Positions 7,734-15,820 of a stretch of 35,779 bases of DNA are shown here, piece by piece. Numbering within the stretch: the stretch's first letter is position 1; each line of letters begins with the position of its first letter. The notes below the pieces were generated by a model. That model saw nothing but the letters and a program-made list of their open reading frames with translations, had not been told where the DNA came from and ran no database searches. The DNA comes from an uncultured candidate division Zixibacteria bacterium (GTDB lineage Bacteria > Zixibacteria > MSB-5A5 > SM1-73), in assembly GCA_903908285.1 (NCBI GenBank), contig CAIVRH010000027.1, forward strand, positions 1-35,779, given 5' to 3'. Both the position numbers and the translations under genes were made by a program.

Positions 7734-9347
7734 TTATTCGGCTTTGACTGTGGTGAAAAACGGTTCACCGTTTCGGTAGATCAAGAATAGAATGGCTTTG
7801 TTCTGGTTTTTCAAAGATTCCAGCGTCTTTTGATAAGCTTCCAAGTCCATAATCTCCTGATCGTTTATCTTCCCGACAATGTCGCCGGATAAGAATCCCG
7901 CCTGTTCCGCCAAGCTTCCGGCACCGACTTCCAACACTATCGCACCCGGACGAAATTTCACTTCAAATTGAGCCGCTAACTCTTTAGTAGATGTAGTAAC
8001 CTGCAAACCCAACCAGTCTTCCTTCTTTTCCTCTACGGGATTGGGTTCTTCGGTTTGCGCAAGCGATTTATCCCGGTCAGCCAATTCCAAATTCTTGGTG
8101 AACTCCTTGCCGTTCCGTAAAATTTTGAGAGTAACCTCCTGGCCCGGATTTACCTCTGCCACCATCATCATGAACTGTGATCCGTTGGTTACTTTCTTGC
8201 CGTTGAATTGGGTGACAACGTCACCGGTCTTTATCCCGGCATTGTCTGCCGGTGTGTTGGGCATGACCCTCTGCACCAGAACTCCTTCGACTGAAGGAAG
8301 ATTTAGTGCCTCGGCGGTATTCTGGTTGATTTCCTGAAAACTTATCCCCAGATATCCCCGGGATACTTTTCCCTTTTCCACCAGATCCGGTATCACCGAT
8401 TTGGCTAAATTTATGGGAACGGCAAATCCTATCCCGATGTTGACCGCTTCACCATTAGGATTAGTTAATGCAGCGTTTATCCCGATCACCTCTCCATGAA
8501 TGTTCACTAAGGGTCCCCCGCTGTTCCCCGGATTGATGGAAGCATCGGTTTGAATATAGTTCTGATATTGGGGAGTCTCTTCACCCGGACCGAACCTTAA
8601 ATTTCCTCTTCCCTTGGCACTGACCACCCCGACGGTAACGGTTCGATCCAAGCCCAATATGGGAAACGGATTTCCGATAGCCATGACCCATTCCCCGACT
8701 TTCAAGGAATCGGAATCGCCGAAAATTACCGCGGGCAGATCTTCCTTCACCTCGATCTTTAAAACAGCAATGTCCGTATCCTTATCCAACCCTACCACTT
8801 TGGCGGTATATTGGCCCCCGCCCGGAAATTTGACCGAGATATTATCCGCACCCGCTACCACGTGATTGTTGGTCAAGATGTATCCGTCTTTCCTGAAGAT
8901 GAAACCCGAACCTAAGCTCTGGCTTTTTTGCTCGGGCAGTCTTCTATTATTATCCGGAACCTCCCCGAAAAACCGGCGAAGTATTTCCTCCGGATCGAAT
9001 CCATACGTAAAATTTCCTTTCACTTTTTTTTCGGCGCTGATATTTACCACTGCCGGGCTTACCATTTCCGCCACCTTTACAAAAGGACTCTCCGGTCCCG
9101 ACAGGATTTGATCTTTGGTTTCCGAAAGCTGGTTGGATTCCTTCGCCGCCTGATAGGAGGGGGTGACAGCCTGAACTCTTCCATGAGATGGAGAGGACCA
9201 TTCAAAGCCGGTTGCCAGGAAAATACCCACCAGTATAAAAAGCAGGGCAAAAAGAGAAAATATTGCGGTTCTTCTCATCCTGAAAAAGAAATTCTTTTCT
9301 TTTTCAATCAATTCTGGTTCGGACAAGCCCGTCCCTCCCAAAACCAT
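7734..9347 (-). CDS. htrA: Do/HtrA-type serine endoprotease, two PDZ domains
   Basis: A periplasmic, membrane-anchored protease and chaperone of the DegP/HtrA family that handles misfolded envelope proteins. A single N-terminal membrane helix lies at about 26-46. The trypsin-like domain (about 85-300) has the triad H162 (LTNNHVV), D192 (DTDIAVL) and S276 (GNSGGPL), all intact. PDZ1 is at about 330-420 and PDZ2 at about 440-530, giving the full 537-residue length of the family. The ATG has no ribosome site. A TTG seven codons later (9326) sits six bases after GGGAGGG and may be the real start, removing only MVLGGTG. It faces the second HtrA gene across a 475-bp spacer and runs toward rpoD. Confidence 0.95.
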   Translation of the reverse strand: MVLGGTGLSEPELIEKEKNFFFRMRRTAIFSLFALLFILVGIFLATGFEWSSPSHGRVQAVTPSYQAAKESNQLSETKDQILSGPESPFVKVAEMVSPAVVNISAEKKVKGNFTYGFDPEEILRRFFGEVPDNNRRLPEQKSQSLGSGFIFRKDGYILTNNHVVAGADNISVKFPGGGQYTAKVVGLDKDTDIAVLKIEVKEDLPAVIFGDSDSLKVGEWVMAIGNPFPILGLDRTVTVGVVSAKGRGNLRFGPGEETPQYQNYIQTDASINPGNSGGPLVNIHGEVIGINAALTNPNGEAVNIGIGFAVPINLAKSVIPDLVEKGKVSRGYLGISFQEINQNTAEALNLPSVEGVLVQRVMPNTPADNAGIKTGDVVTQFNGKKVTNGSQFMMMVAEVNPGQEVTLKILRNGKEFTKNLELADRDKSLAQTEEPNPVEEKKEDWLGLQVTTSTKELAAQFEVKFRPGAIVLEVGAGSLAEQAGFLSGDIVGKINDQEIMDLEAYQKTLESLKNQNKAILFLIYRNGEPFFTTVKAE

Positions 9348-9428
9348 TAAGAATTTATTTATACGCCCCTGAGTTTATGATCCTAAAAAGAAAAAGTGTT
9401 CAACAATGTTGATAAGTCAAAACCTTTC

Positions 9429-9470
9429 CAGAGAACCCAAGATACGGATTAGCTATTCTTCGGTTCTCTG
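9429..9470. promoter_or_regulatory. Long hairpin in the htrA-htrA spacer
   Basis: CAGAGAACC (9429-9437) pairs perfectly with GGTTCTCTG (9462-9470). After a C-C mismatch the inner arms AAGATA and TATTCTT extend the stem with one bulge. No T-run follows, so it is not an ordinary terminator. It may be a 5' leader structure of the minus-strand htrA or a protein-binding site. Confidence 0.5.
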
Positions 9471-9701
9471 CAAAAAGCTGCAGATAAAACGCAACATATT
9501 ATACGCTCAAACTGACAATCTGTTGCAACCTATGTAAAAAATCTATTTTCCGGATCGTTTGAATCCGCAGAATCAGGAGATCAAAGGGTTGTCACATTTG
9601 CTGAGACTCATAACCAGTTAAAGATGTCTCTACATAACTTAGGCAAAGGTAAAGCCGCCGTTGATAGAATTTGGCTTCCTTCTTGTTACCGCTTTTTTCA
9701 C

Positions 9702-9731
9702 TTGACCGGGATATTTACCGATACATATAAT
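9702..9731 (+). promoter_or_regulatory. Sigma-70-type promoter for the second htrA
   Basis: TTGACC (9702-9707) and TATAAT (9726-9731) are 18 bases apart. The -10 box is perfect. Transcription would begin near 9738, about 85 bases before the start codon. Confidence 0.7.
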
Positions 9732-9756
9732 AAATTTGTATCAAAAGAAAGCGGAC

Positions 9757-9785
9757 TTGACTGCGTTTATATAGGCATGTAAGAT
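9757..9785 (+). promoter_or_regulatory. Second, closer promoter for the second htrA
   Basis: TTGACT (9757-9762) and TAAGAT (9780-9785) are 17 bases apart and leave a leader of about 30 bases. Two promoters in tandem would fit a gene with basal and induced expression. Confidence 0.5.
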
Positions 9786-9822
9786 TAACCGAAACAACCC
9801 AATTATGGCAGGAGGCAAGGGA

Positions 9823-11193
9823 ATGAAAAAGTCGAATCGGATTATTATTTTCAGCTGGATATTTTTAGTCTTCAGCTTAAACCTTACCCACTCGGTGCCG
9901 GTTCAGGGTAAGGACGAGGGAAATGCACTCAAGCTTTTTGACGATCTGCAGAAGATGATCATCCACGTATCGGATGAGATCAAACCGTCGGTGGTGCATA
10001 TCGAAGTGGTGAAGAAGACCGGGGAGATTAAATATAAATCCTTAGCTTCGGGTTTGATCATGGACAAAAAAGGGTTAATCCTTACCAACGAGCATGTGGT
10101 GGATGACGCCAAGAGTATCATCGTGACCCTACCCAGCAAGATGGAGTATCCGGCAGAAATCATCGGCACGGATAAGCAGACCGATCTGGCCCTACTCAAG
10201 ATAAAAACGGAAGAAGAGCTCTCGGTGGCAAAAATCGGTAATTCCGATAAAGTCGAGGTGGGAGAGTGGGTGGTGGCGGTGGGCAATCCTTATGGTTTCG
10301 ACCGCACCGTCTCGTTCGGCATCATCAGCGGAAAGGGGAGAGTGCTCCCCAATTTGCCGGTGGAGACCCAGCTGATCAACGATTTCATTCAGACCGATGC
10401 AGCGATCGATCCGGGATCATCCGGCGGTCCGCTGGTGAACTTGAGGGGAGAGGTGATCGGTATAAATTCCATCGGATTGGGCCGGGGGCAGGGTTTCACC
10501 ATTCCGATCAATACCGCCAACGAGGTGAAAAACAAACTTTTAGCCAGCGGCACCATCCAGAGAGGTTACCTGGGGGTGACTATCCAGCCTTTGAGCCGGG
10601 AATATGCCAAGTATTATAACAATCCACATCTGGAGGGGATTTTGATCTCGGATGTCATATCCGATTCACCGGCGCATAAAGCCGGGATCAAGCCGGGTGA
10701 TATCGTGGTGGAATACAACGGGCAGAAAATATCCGCGGAAAAAGAGGAGGATTTGAACAAGTTTCAGTTCTTGGTTTCGGAAAGCGTGGTGGGTAAACCT
10801 GCCAACCTGAAGATTGTCCGAAATAGCATGGATACCAGTATAATGGTAAACATCTCCATCCAGCCCAAGGTAAAGGCGGATGAGTTCGAAACCCCCTATG
10901 GCTTTACCGTGGAAGAGATAACCGATATCATATATCAACAATATATGTTGGAGGACAAGGAAGGGGTGATGGTCTCCTTTGTGGAAGTAGGAGGACCTGC
11001 CAGCACCGCCATGCTGGAGGAGGACGACGTCATAATAAAGGTGGAGAATTTCGATATCCGGAACTTGGATGACTTCAAAAAGAGCTTGGATCAGGTGAAA
11101 GACAAAAAGGAGATCATGCTGACGGTGAAAAGAGGGAAAAATAACCGTTTCATCCTGCTTTCACCGGAAGAGAAGAAAGAACAGACTGAATAG
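9823..11193 (+). CDS. HtrA-type serine protease, divergent paralogue
   Basis: A second trypsin-like periplasmic protease (457 codons from this start). An N-terminal hydrophobic segment (about 7-24) is a signal peptide or anchor. The triad is complete: H91 (LTNEHVV), D121 (DLALLKI) and S200 in GSSGGPL, where the family more often has GNSGGPL. PDZ1 lies at about 235-330 (YLGVTIQP, GILISDV, KAGIKPGDIVVEYNG). A second, more diverged PDZ lies at about 360-445. I prefer ATG 9823 because AGGAGG (9810-9815) sits seven bases ahead; the upstream ATG at 9805 has no site. It lacks the linker and LA-loop length of the neighbouring HtrA and is closer to DegS/HhoA-like forms. Just at the stop, GAATAGTGATCTA occurs twice, 16 bases apart, as a small tandem duplication over the stop codon. 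Confidence 0.93.
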   Translation: MKKSNRIIIFSWIFLVFSLNLTHSVPVQGKDEGNALKLFDDLQKMIIHVSDEIKPSVVHIEVVKKTGEIKYKSLASGLIMDKKGLILTNEHVVDDAKSIIVTLPSKMEYPAEIIGTDKQTDLALLKIKTEEELSVAKIGNSDKVEVGEWVVAVGNPYGFDRTVSFGIISGKGRVLPNLPVETQLINDFIQTDAAIDPGSSGGPLVNLRGEVIGINSIGLGRGQGFTIPINTANEVKNKLLASGTIQRGYLGVTIQPLSREYAKYYNNPHLEGILISDVISDSPAHKAGIKPGDIVVEYNGQKISAEKEEDLNKFQFLVSESVVGKPANLKIVRNSMDTSIMVNISIQPKVKADEFETPYGFTVEEITDIIYQQYMLEDKEGVMVSFVEVGGPASTAMLEEDDVIIKVENFDIRNLDDFKKSLDQVKDKKEIMLTVKRGKNNRFILLSPEEKKEQTE

Positions 11194-11340
11194 TGATCTA
11201 ACCGAATAGTGATCTAGAGGATATAACAAATCAGTAACTCTTTAATCTGGAAATTTTGGGAGAAGGATGACCATTTATAAACATTTCTTCGTTTATTGAC
11301 TCAGTGACTACTCCAAAGTGCAGCCCACCCAATTGCAAAG

Positions 11341-11412
11341 AGGACAAAATAAGTTGGATTAAAGTGCCTACGGTGGGAGATCAATTGATCTTCTTTGTCC
11401 TTAGATTATTTT
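11341..11412 (+). terminator. Terminator-like nested inverted repeat
   Basis: AGGACAAA (11341-11348) pairs with TTTGTCCT (11394-11401). Inside is the perfect palindrome AGATCAATTGATCT (11378-11391). The sequence TAGATTATTTTT follows. It may end the htrA transcript, though the long loop makes this uncertain. Confidence 0.4.
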
Positions 11413-11442
11413 TCATCTTACCCAAAAATAGTAAAAATAATC

Positions 11443-11478
11443 TTGACAATAGCAATTTGTATTACTATATTTAGTAAT
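11443..11478 (+). promoter_or_regulatory. Strong promoter with palindromic operator over the -10 box
   Basis: TTGACA (11443-11448) and TATATT (11466-11471) are 17 bases apart, near the sigma-70 ideal. The perfect interrupted palindrome ATTACTA-TATT-TAGTAAT (11461-11478) covers the -10 box, the classic position for a dimeric repressor. The half-site resembles those of winged-helix repressors such as BlaI/MecI (ATTACA type), but this is only a likeness, and no such regulator gene is in the window. Confidence 0.75.
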
Positions 11479-11675
11479 GAGAAAGCTTAGACATAAGCAT
11501 AATAAATTAATAGGATTAAGATGTTGTAGTATGTGATGCTACTAAGACAATACCTTCTAATAGGTTAAGTTTTAAATCCTATCAGGTGGTTGTTATTTGC
11601 AGATTTCATATTGGGTTGGAAGTTAGAATGGAAATATCGGAATCAATAGAAAAATAATAAGTTAAGAGGTGTAAA

Positions 11676-12509
11676 ATGAAAGCAAAGTGCGTTATTATAG
11701 GTTTGGTAGTGTTCCTATTAGGATTCTATTCGATGGTTACGGCTGAGATTAGTAGGAACATGAAATTCGGTTTTTTTGCTGATAGAACATTAGTCTCTAC
11801 CCAAACTATTGTGTTCAACCAAACTCTGAACAGGCGTATAAATGAAATCGGGAACAGGATTGCGCAGCACTCCGATCGCCCAGATGCATCTTACACTTTT
11901 AGAATCATCAACGACCCTACCATTAACGCTTATTCAGCCGCCGAGGGTTTCATTTATGTAACTACTGGACTTTTGGATATACTTGAGAGCGAAGAGGAAT
12001 TGGCTGCTGTGTTAGCCCATGAGATTGGGCATGTCAGTAAAAACCACCAAATCAATTTTATCTATGCTGCTCACCGAAGACAAATAGCCGGGCAAGTTAC
12101 AGGTGCTTTCCTTGGTGCAGCTTTAGGAACGGCTATGGGAGCAGCCACTCAGTCTGCCTATGGATCATCTTATTATAATAACTATTATTCACAATCTTAC
12201 ACTCAACAAGCAATTGATCTGGGTAGGCAGATAGGAGAGGCAATCGGAAATGCCATGTATGTATCTATGGTAAAAGGATATGGAAGAAAACAGGAATTGC
12301 AAGCGGATGCCTTAGCCATTCAATATTCTAAAAATTCTGGTTATAACCCTCATGCATTAATTAGCGTTTTTCAGAAATTGATATCAATAAGAGATAGGCT
12401 TGGTTTGAGCAAAACCAGTTATCTTTCTAGCCTTATCAATGCAGAACCGGGACTGGAAGAACGAGTTAAACAGGTGGAATCCTTGAATTCGACTGAAGAA
12501 CAGAAATAG
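11676..12509 (+). CDS. Periplasmic M48-family metalloprotease
   Basis: A 277-residue zinc protease of the M48 family, like the core of BepA/YfgC or LoiP, which act on outer-membrane proteins. A signal peptide (about 1-23, ending VTA-E) exports it. The active site is H115-E-I-G-H119, and the third zinc ligand is E207 in ELQAD, followed by the family's A-x-x-Y. There is no C-terminal TPR domain, unlike BepA. A Gly/Ala-rich and Tyr/Ser/Asn-rich insert (about 140-180) lies between the two zinc motifs, where a membrane-binding loop is expected. AGAGGTG at about 11664 supports the start. It is the first gene behind a strong promoter with operator, followed after 21 bases by the next gene. Confidence 0.9.
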   Translation: MKAKCVIIGLVVFLLGFYSMVTAEISRNMKFGFFADRTLVSTQTIVFNQTLNRRINEIGNRIAQHSDRPDASYTFRIINDPTINAYSAAEGFIYVTTGLLDILESEEELAAVLAHEIGHVSKNHQINFIYAAHRRQIAGQVTGAFLGAALGTAMGAATQSAYGSSYYNNYYSQSYTQQAIDLGRQIGEAIGNAMYVSMVKGYGRKQELQADALAIQYSKNSGYNPHALISVFQKLISIRDRLGLSKTSYLSSLINAEPGLEERVKQVESLNSTEEQK

Positions 12510-12530
12510 AAAGATAGCAAGGAGGATAAT

Positions 12531-13838
12531 ATGAGAAACAAGAAGACTTTTGCAATAGCTATATTTTGTTTGCTTTCTATAGTCACTTTTTGGGTACCGC
12601 CAGTTATGGGTTTCGATCCGGAAACCGCTTCCCGAGTAAGCCAATCAATTGCAGAATGGAGTCTGTTGAATCAGGATAAAAACACACAAGGAACCAAACC
12701 TTCAGTATATATATCGAGTTCATTGGGAGGAATTCTGAATAATGGGATTAGTCAAGGGGTATGTGTTGTGAATGGACTTTCAGCATTCGATGATTACAAT
12801 TGGCAAGGGAATCATTATGATCTAACAGATTATAATTGGAAATCCTACGGGCAATGGAATTCTCAGAATCAATGGGATTACAATTGGCAGTTAACGAATA
12901 ATACCAATTGGAACTACAAGTGGCAGCCGAATTATGATTGGCAATGGAATTTACAGAACACATCGCTCAGCTATGATGATGTTTGGCAACAATCACGACA
13001 GTGGGAACTAAATAGCGGAATGGATATCAGGGACGAATATATCTCTGCACTGCCCAACATAGATAATCCTCAAACAAGCCCAGTCTTAGGGGCATCTTCA
13101 AATGTGGTATCTACAAGTGCTAATGGAATGGCGGAAACTTACTTTGAATGGGCTTATGGCTCTGCTGGAAACTGTGTAAGCCGAATGTACACTACTACTT
13201 CAACCATCATGGGAACGATGGTTGGAGCTGCTGATCAATTTAGGCAAACTCTGGACTATATTGGAACCTCCATGCAGGTCATGAATCCTCCTGTTTATTT
13301 AAAGAACGATCCTGAAAGGGGTATGTATGCAAGCCGAACATCTTGGGGATTAGAGGGACATGGCTCTTATCCCATTAAGAATGGAACAGCCTATTATCGT
13401 GAGACTTTAAATACATCTGCTTCAAAATGGAATGAACCCGGAAATATAATCAGAACACATACCGACGACATTAAAACAGATTATGGAACTTATTATCGTC
13501 ATGTGGAGATCATCACACCTGCAACCAGCTTTGCTGAGAGATTTATGATGCATAATTATCCTGTGGGTGATTATTATTCCGAAAATTCAACCATATCCAC
13601 TACAACCATGATCCGCGAAAGCTACCGGACTCAGACTCTTAATGGCGTTACGACTATATACCCCACGGATAATAATCTGTCAACTTTAGGTAGACAGATT
13701 TCACAAAGTTATGGTTCTTTAAACCAGTACAATGTTATCTATAACAATACATCAATTAACTTGGGCACATTGAGTTTGCCTACCATGAATACGTATTCTC
13801 TACCACAACTACCTCCGTTATTTAATTGGCATAAGTAA
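12531..13838 (+). CDS. Secreted protein with Trp/Asn/Gln-rich repeat region, function unknown
   Basis: I do not recognise this 435-residue protein. A signal peptide (about 1-27) is followed by a striking stretch at about 82-165, in which a tryptophan appears every four to ten residues among Asn, Gln, Tyr and Asp (YNWQ, YNWK, GQWN, DYNWQ, NWNYKWQ, YDWQWN). The rest is Ser/Thr/Asn/Tyr-rich and beta-like, with a Leu/Pro-rich C-terminus. Such composition suits cell-surface carbohydrate binding or amyloid-like self-assembly; neither is proven. AAGGAGG ahead of ATG and a 21-base gap place it in one transcript with the M48 protease. A 264-bp gap separates it from the next gene, so an internal promoter is possible. 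Confidence 0.8.
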   Translation: MRNKKTFAIAIFCLLSIVTFWVPPVMGFDPETASRVSQSIAEWSLLNQDKNTQGTKPSVYISSSLGGILNNGISQGVCVVNGLSAFDDYNWQGNHYDLTDYNWKSYGQWNSQNQWDYNWQLTNNTNWNYKWQPNYDWQWNLQNTSLSYDDVWQQSRQWELNSGMDIRDEYISALPNIDNPQTSPVLGASSNVVSTSANGMAETYFEWAYGSAGNCVSRMYTTTSTIMGTMVGAADQFRQTLDYIGTSMQVMNPPVYLKNDPERGMYASRTSWGLEGHGSYPIKNGTAYYRETLNTSASKWNEPGNIIRTHTDDIKTDYGTYYRHVEIITPATSFAERFMMHNYPVGDYYSENSTISTTTMIRESYRTQTLNGVTTIYPTDNNLSTLGRQISQSYGSLNQYNVIYNNTSINLGTLSLPTMNTYSLPQLPPLFNWHK

Positions 13839-14102
13839 TATTAGGTGGAGTTAGAGTAATCTATCAGCTAGAAATCAAGGTACTATTAAGTAAAGCGAAA
13901 GTTGCAGCCACTAGTTAACAGTTTCTTATCATTGGAATTATCAACTTATGTATCCAAAACCGAGATTGATTGAACTGATGGAATCTTGGTAGCCGCGAAA
14001 TTTTAATGAAATTAAAGCAGGATTTGCATAAAGATTTGGCATTTTATCATTAATGAATCTATAAATAAAAATTTAAGTAAAATGAATAAGAAGGGAGATG
14101 GC

Positions 14103-14660
14103 ATGTTTTGTGGCCAATGTTTCAAAAAGTTTATTTTGTTTTTGATTATGTTTGTTCTCATCGGAATTCCAAATCCGCTAAATGCTCAAGAAGATAGCAC
14201 TATGATTACCAGTGTTGGGACTTCAAAGGATGTCCAACTAGAATTGAATTCTTTGAAGACTGTAGCTATTTTCTTAAATGGGGCAAATCCTCTTACTACC
14301 AGAATCATAGAAGATGCGCTATCTATTAAGCTATTACAGTCAGGATTTGTTGTCATCAGTCGGGAGACACTGGAAAAAACACTGGGCGATCAGATCACTA
14401 AGAAGAAAGAAACAAAGGAAGAAGGTTCGGTTAACGCTTTACAGATAGGTCAGTTAGTAAATGCTGATGCCATTATCACCGGAACGGTGATTGTGGAGGA
14501 GTCTGAAAAGTTGCTGTTAGTTCGTATAGCCTCCTTTCAGATATTGGAAATAAAAACTGAAGACCTGCTTTTAAGCGTCCTATTTGAAGGTGAGAAAGGG
14601 AGATCTTTTTCGGAGACAGCTAAGAGATTTGTGGATATTTTGAATGAAAGTGGCAAGTAA
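14103..14660 (+). CDS. Small CsgG-like periplasmic protein
   Basis: A 185-residue exported protein. The signal peptide covers about 1-28 and ends LNA-Q. The rest follows the CsgG/FlgO/LpoB alpha-beta pattern: a first strand LKTVAIFL, a helix RIIEDALSIKLLQSG, then FVVISRETLEKTLGDQ, a helix ending GQLVNAD, and AIITGTVIVEE, matching the usual G-A-D-A-hydrophobic-x-G-T/S-V block. It lacks a lipobox and the pore hairpins of curli CsgG, so it resembles a stand-alone CsgG core. I chose ATG 14103 because GGGAG at 14093-14097 is five bases ahead; ATG 14082 has no site. The TPR lipoprotein gene starts four bases after its stop, so they are coupled. Confidence 0.75.
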   Translation: MFCGQCFKKFILFLIMFVLIGIPNPLNAQEDSTMITSVGTSKDVQLELNSLKTVAIFLNGANPLTTRIIEDALSIKLLQSGFVVISRETLEKTLGDQITKKKETKEEGSVNALQIGQLVNADAIITGTVIVEESEKLLLVRIASFQILEIKTEDLLLSVLFEGEKGRSFSETAKRFVDILNESGK

Positions 14661-14663
14661 GAA

Positions 14664-15413
14664 ATGAATATTCGAATATTGGGAAATGGTTTCTCTTTCA
14701 TCTTGTTGATGGAATTAATATTTTGTTTTTGCTCAAATAGTCCAACCCGACGAGAAAATTTAATTTATACTGATCCTCCAACTCAGGAAAGGATAGAAAA
14801 TCTGAATCGAATTCTTAAAGTTAATCCCAACGATGTAGAGAGCCGGGTGGAATTAGGTCGTTTATACCTATCCAAACACCAGATAGAAAATGCAATTATT
14901 CAGTTGGAAAAGGCGGTTAATATTGATACTAGTAATACTCAGGCATATCTTCTGCTTTCATTAGCACTTCAAAAACGGACTAAACCAGAACTAAAGAAAG
15001 CAGTTGAGATATTGGATAGGGCTTTGCAAATTGACCCAGATAACGACAATGTTCACCTCAACTTAGGACAAGATTACTATAGGTTAGGAGAATCTCAAAA
15101 GGCTATTGAGGAGTTTGGTAAGGCTATTGGTTTGTCCAAAGATACAGCTGTGTTGATTTCAGCTCACTTGGGGTTAGTTGCTTTGTATAAGGAGCAAGGA
15201 GATTCAGCCGGAGCCAATCAGCAATATGAAACCGCCTGCGAAATCTATCCCGAACTGAAAGAAATACTTAGGCAGGCAGAAATAAATAAGATTTGCCCCG
15301 CCCCGCGCTATGCTGGAGAAGAATTCAGAGAGGAAGATGGTATACATCCTCCCTTGGAGGAGAGGATTAGAAAAGCTTTAGAAGAAATCGGAAAATCATC
15401 GGGAGAGAAATGA
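14664..15413 (+). CDS. TPR-repeat probable lipoprotein
   Basis: A 249-residue protein with a hydrophobic N-terminus rich in cysteine (LIFCFCS, about 18-24), probably a lipoprotein signal although the lipobox is not canonical. Residues about 45-185 hold three to four tetratricopeptide repeats (DVESRVELGRLYLSK, NTQAYLLLSLALQK, NDNVHLNLGQDYYRLGE, SAHLGLVALYKEQGD), which bind partner proteins. The C-terminus is charged. It starts four bases after the CsgG-like gene and overlaps the next gene by ATGA, so it is translationally coupled on both sides. Small CsgG-like proteins next to TPR lipoproteins suggest an envelope assembly complex, an inference from context. Confidence 0.8.
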   Translation: MNIRILGNGFSFILLMELIFCFCSNSPTRRENLIYTDPPTQERIENLNRILKVNPNDVESRVELGRLYLSKHQIENAIIQLEKAVNIDTSNTQAYLLLSLALQKRTKPELKKAVEILDRALQIDPDNDNVHLNLGQDYYRLGESQKAIEEFGKAIGLSKDTAVLISAHLGLVALYKEQGDSAGANQQYETACEIYPELKEILRQAEINKICPAPRYAGEEFREEDGIHPPLEERIRKALEEIGKSSGEK

Positions 15414-15817
15414 TTACCGTGAAGGCAACTATCCAAATATATTTACCAGTGCTGTTCTTCAGCACATTGATTCTGTGCTTGAGTTGTGCTCCTAATATTC
15501 CTACTGCAGAGTATCCTGCAGAAATGGAGAGAACATTTCCGCATGCTTTGGATGAGGTATGGAATTCTGTGCAGGAGGTCATAAAAACTTCCAATGGCAC
15601 AACAATCAATACCAATGAATCAGCGGGAATAATTGTCTTCTATCTCATGGATAAGGAATCGAAAGCTAAAGTGTACATAAATGTTTACATGAAAACCTCC
15701 ACTAATCCAAACATCACAGAAGTATATTTAACCACAAGATTGCGGTCAGGCGGCTACATGGAGCCAGTTGATCGAGAGTTTTTTAAAAATTTAGCGGAAA
15801 CCTTAACCAACAGATAA
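15410..15817 (+). CDS. Small lipoprotein, paralogue of the next gene
   Basis: A 135-residue probable lipoprotein (CLSC-APN near residue 24-27, a loose lipobox). After it come FPHALDEVWNSVQEVI, a block ending SAGIIVFY, KVYINVYMK, and a C-terminal FFKNLAETL. The same order is found in the protein encoded next, so the two are duplicates. The layout (helix with VWxS, then a four-strand sheet, then FFxxLAxxL) resembles small BamC-like or DUF-type envelope domains, but I cannot name a family. It overlaps the TPR gene by four bases and ends exactly where the next gene's region begins. Confidence 0.75.
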   Translation: MITVKATIQIYLPVLFFSTLILCLSCAPNIPTAEYPAEMERTFPHALDEVWNSVQEVIKTSNGTTINTNESAGIIVFYLMDKESKAKVYINVYMKTSTNPNITEVYLTTRLRSGGYMEPVDREFFKNLAETLTNR

Positions 15818-15820
15818 GTG

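Larger units (their letters stand above)
9348..9822. other. Divergent regulatory region between two htrA genes
   Basis: No gene is seen. The spacer holds a long hairpin (9429-9470) and two good plus-strand promoters close to the second htrA. For the minus-strand gene I see only weak boxes, such as a TATAAA on the minus strand near 9358. A shared stress regulator could act here, but no site for a known one (for example CpxR or sigma-E) can be assigned. Confidence 0.6.
11194..11675. other. Spacer with terminator-like element and M48-operon promoter
   Basis: It holds no gene. A small direct repeat covers the preceding stop, a terminator-like fold lies at 11341-11412, and a strong promoter with overlapping palindrome lies at 11443-11478. 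The roughly 200-base leader that follows can fold: TAGGATT (11511-11517) pairs with AATCCTA (11575-11581), enclosing a smaller TAGTA/TACTA hairpin (11527-11544). Confidence 0.6.

Noticed and set aside
9560-9590. A GTTTGAATCC stretch resembling a tRNA T-arm
   Set aside because: The loop does not fit a T-loop and no acceptor or anticodon arms can be formed around it.
9805-9822. Upstream ATG as the start of the second htrA
   Set aside because: It has no ribosome site, and the AGGAGG for ATG 9823 lies inside this stretch.
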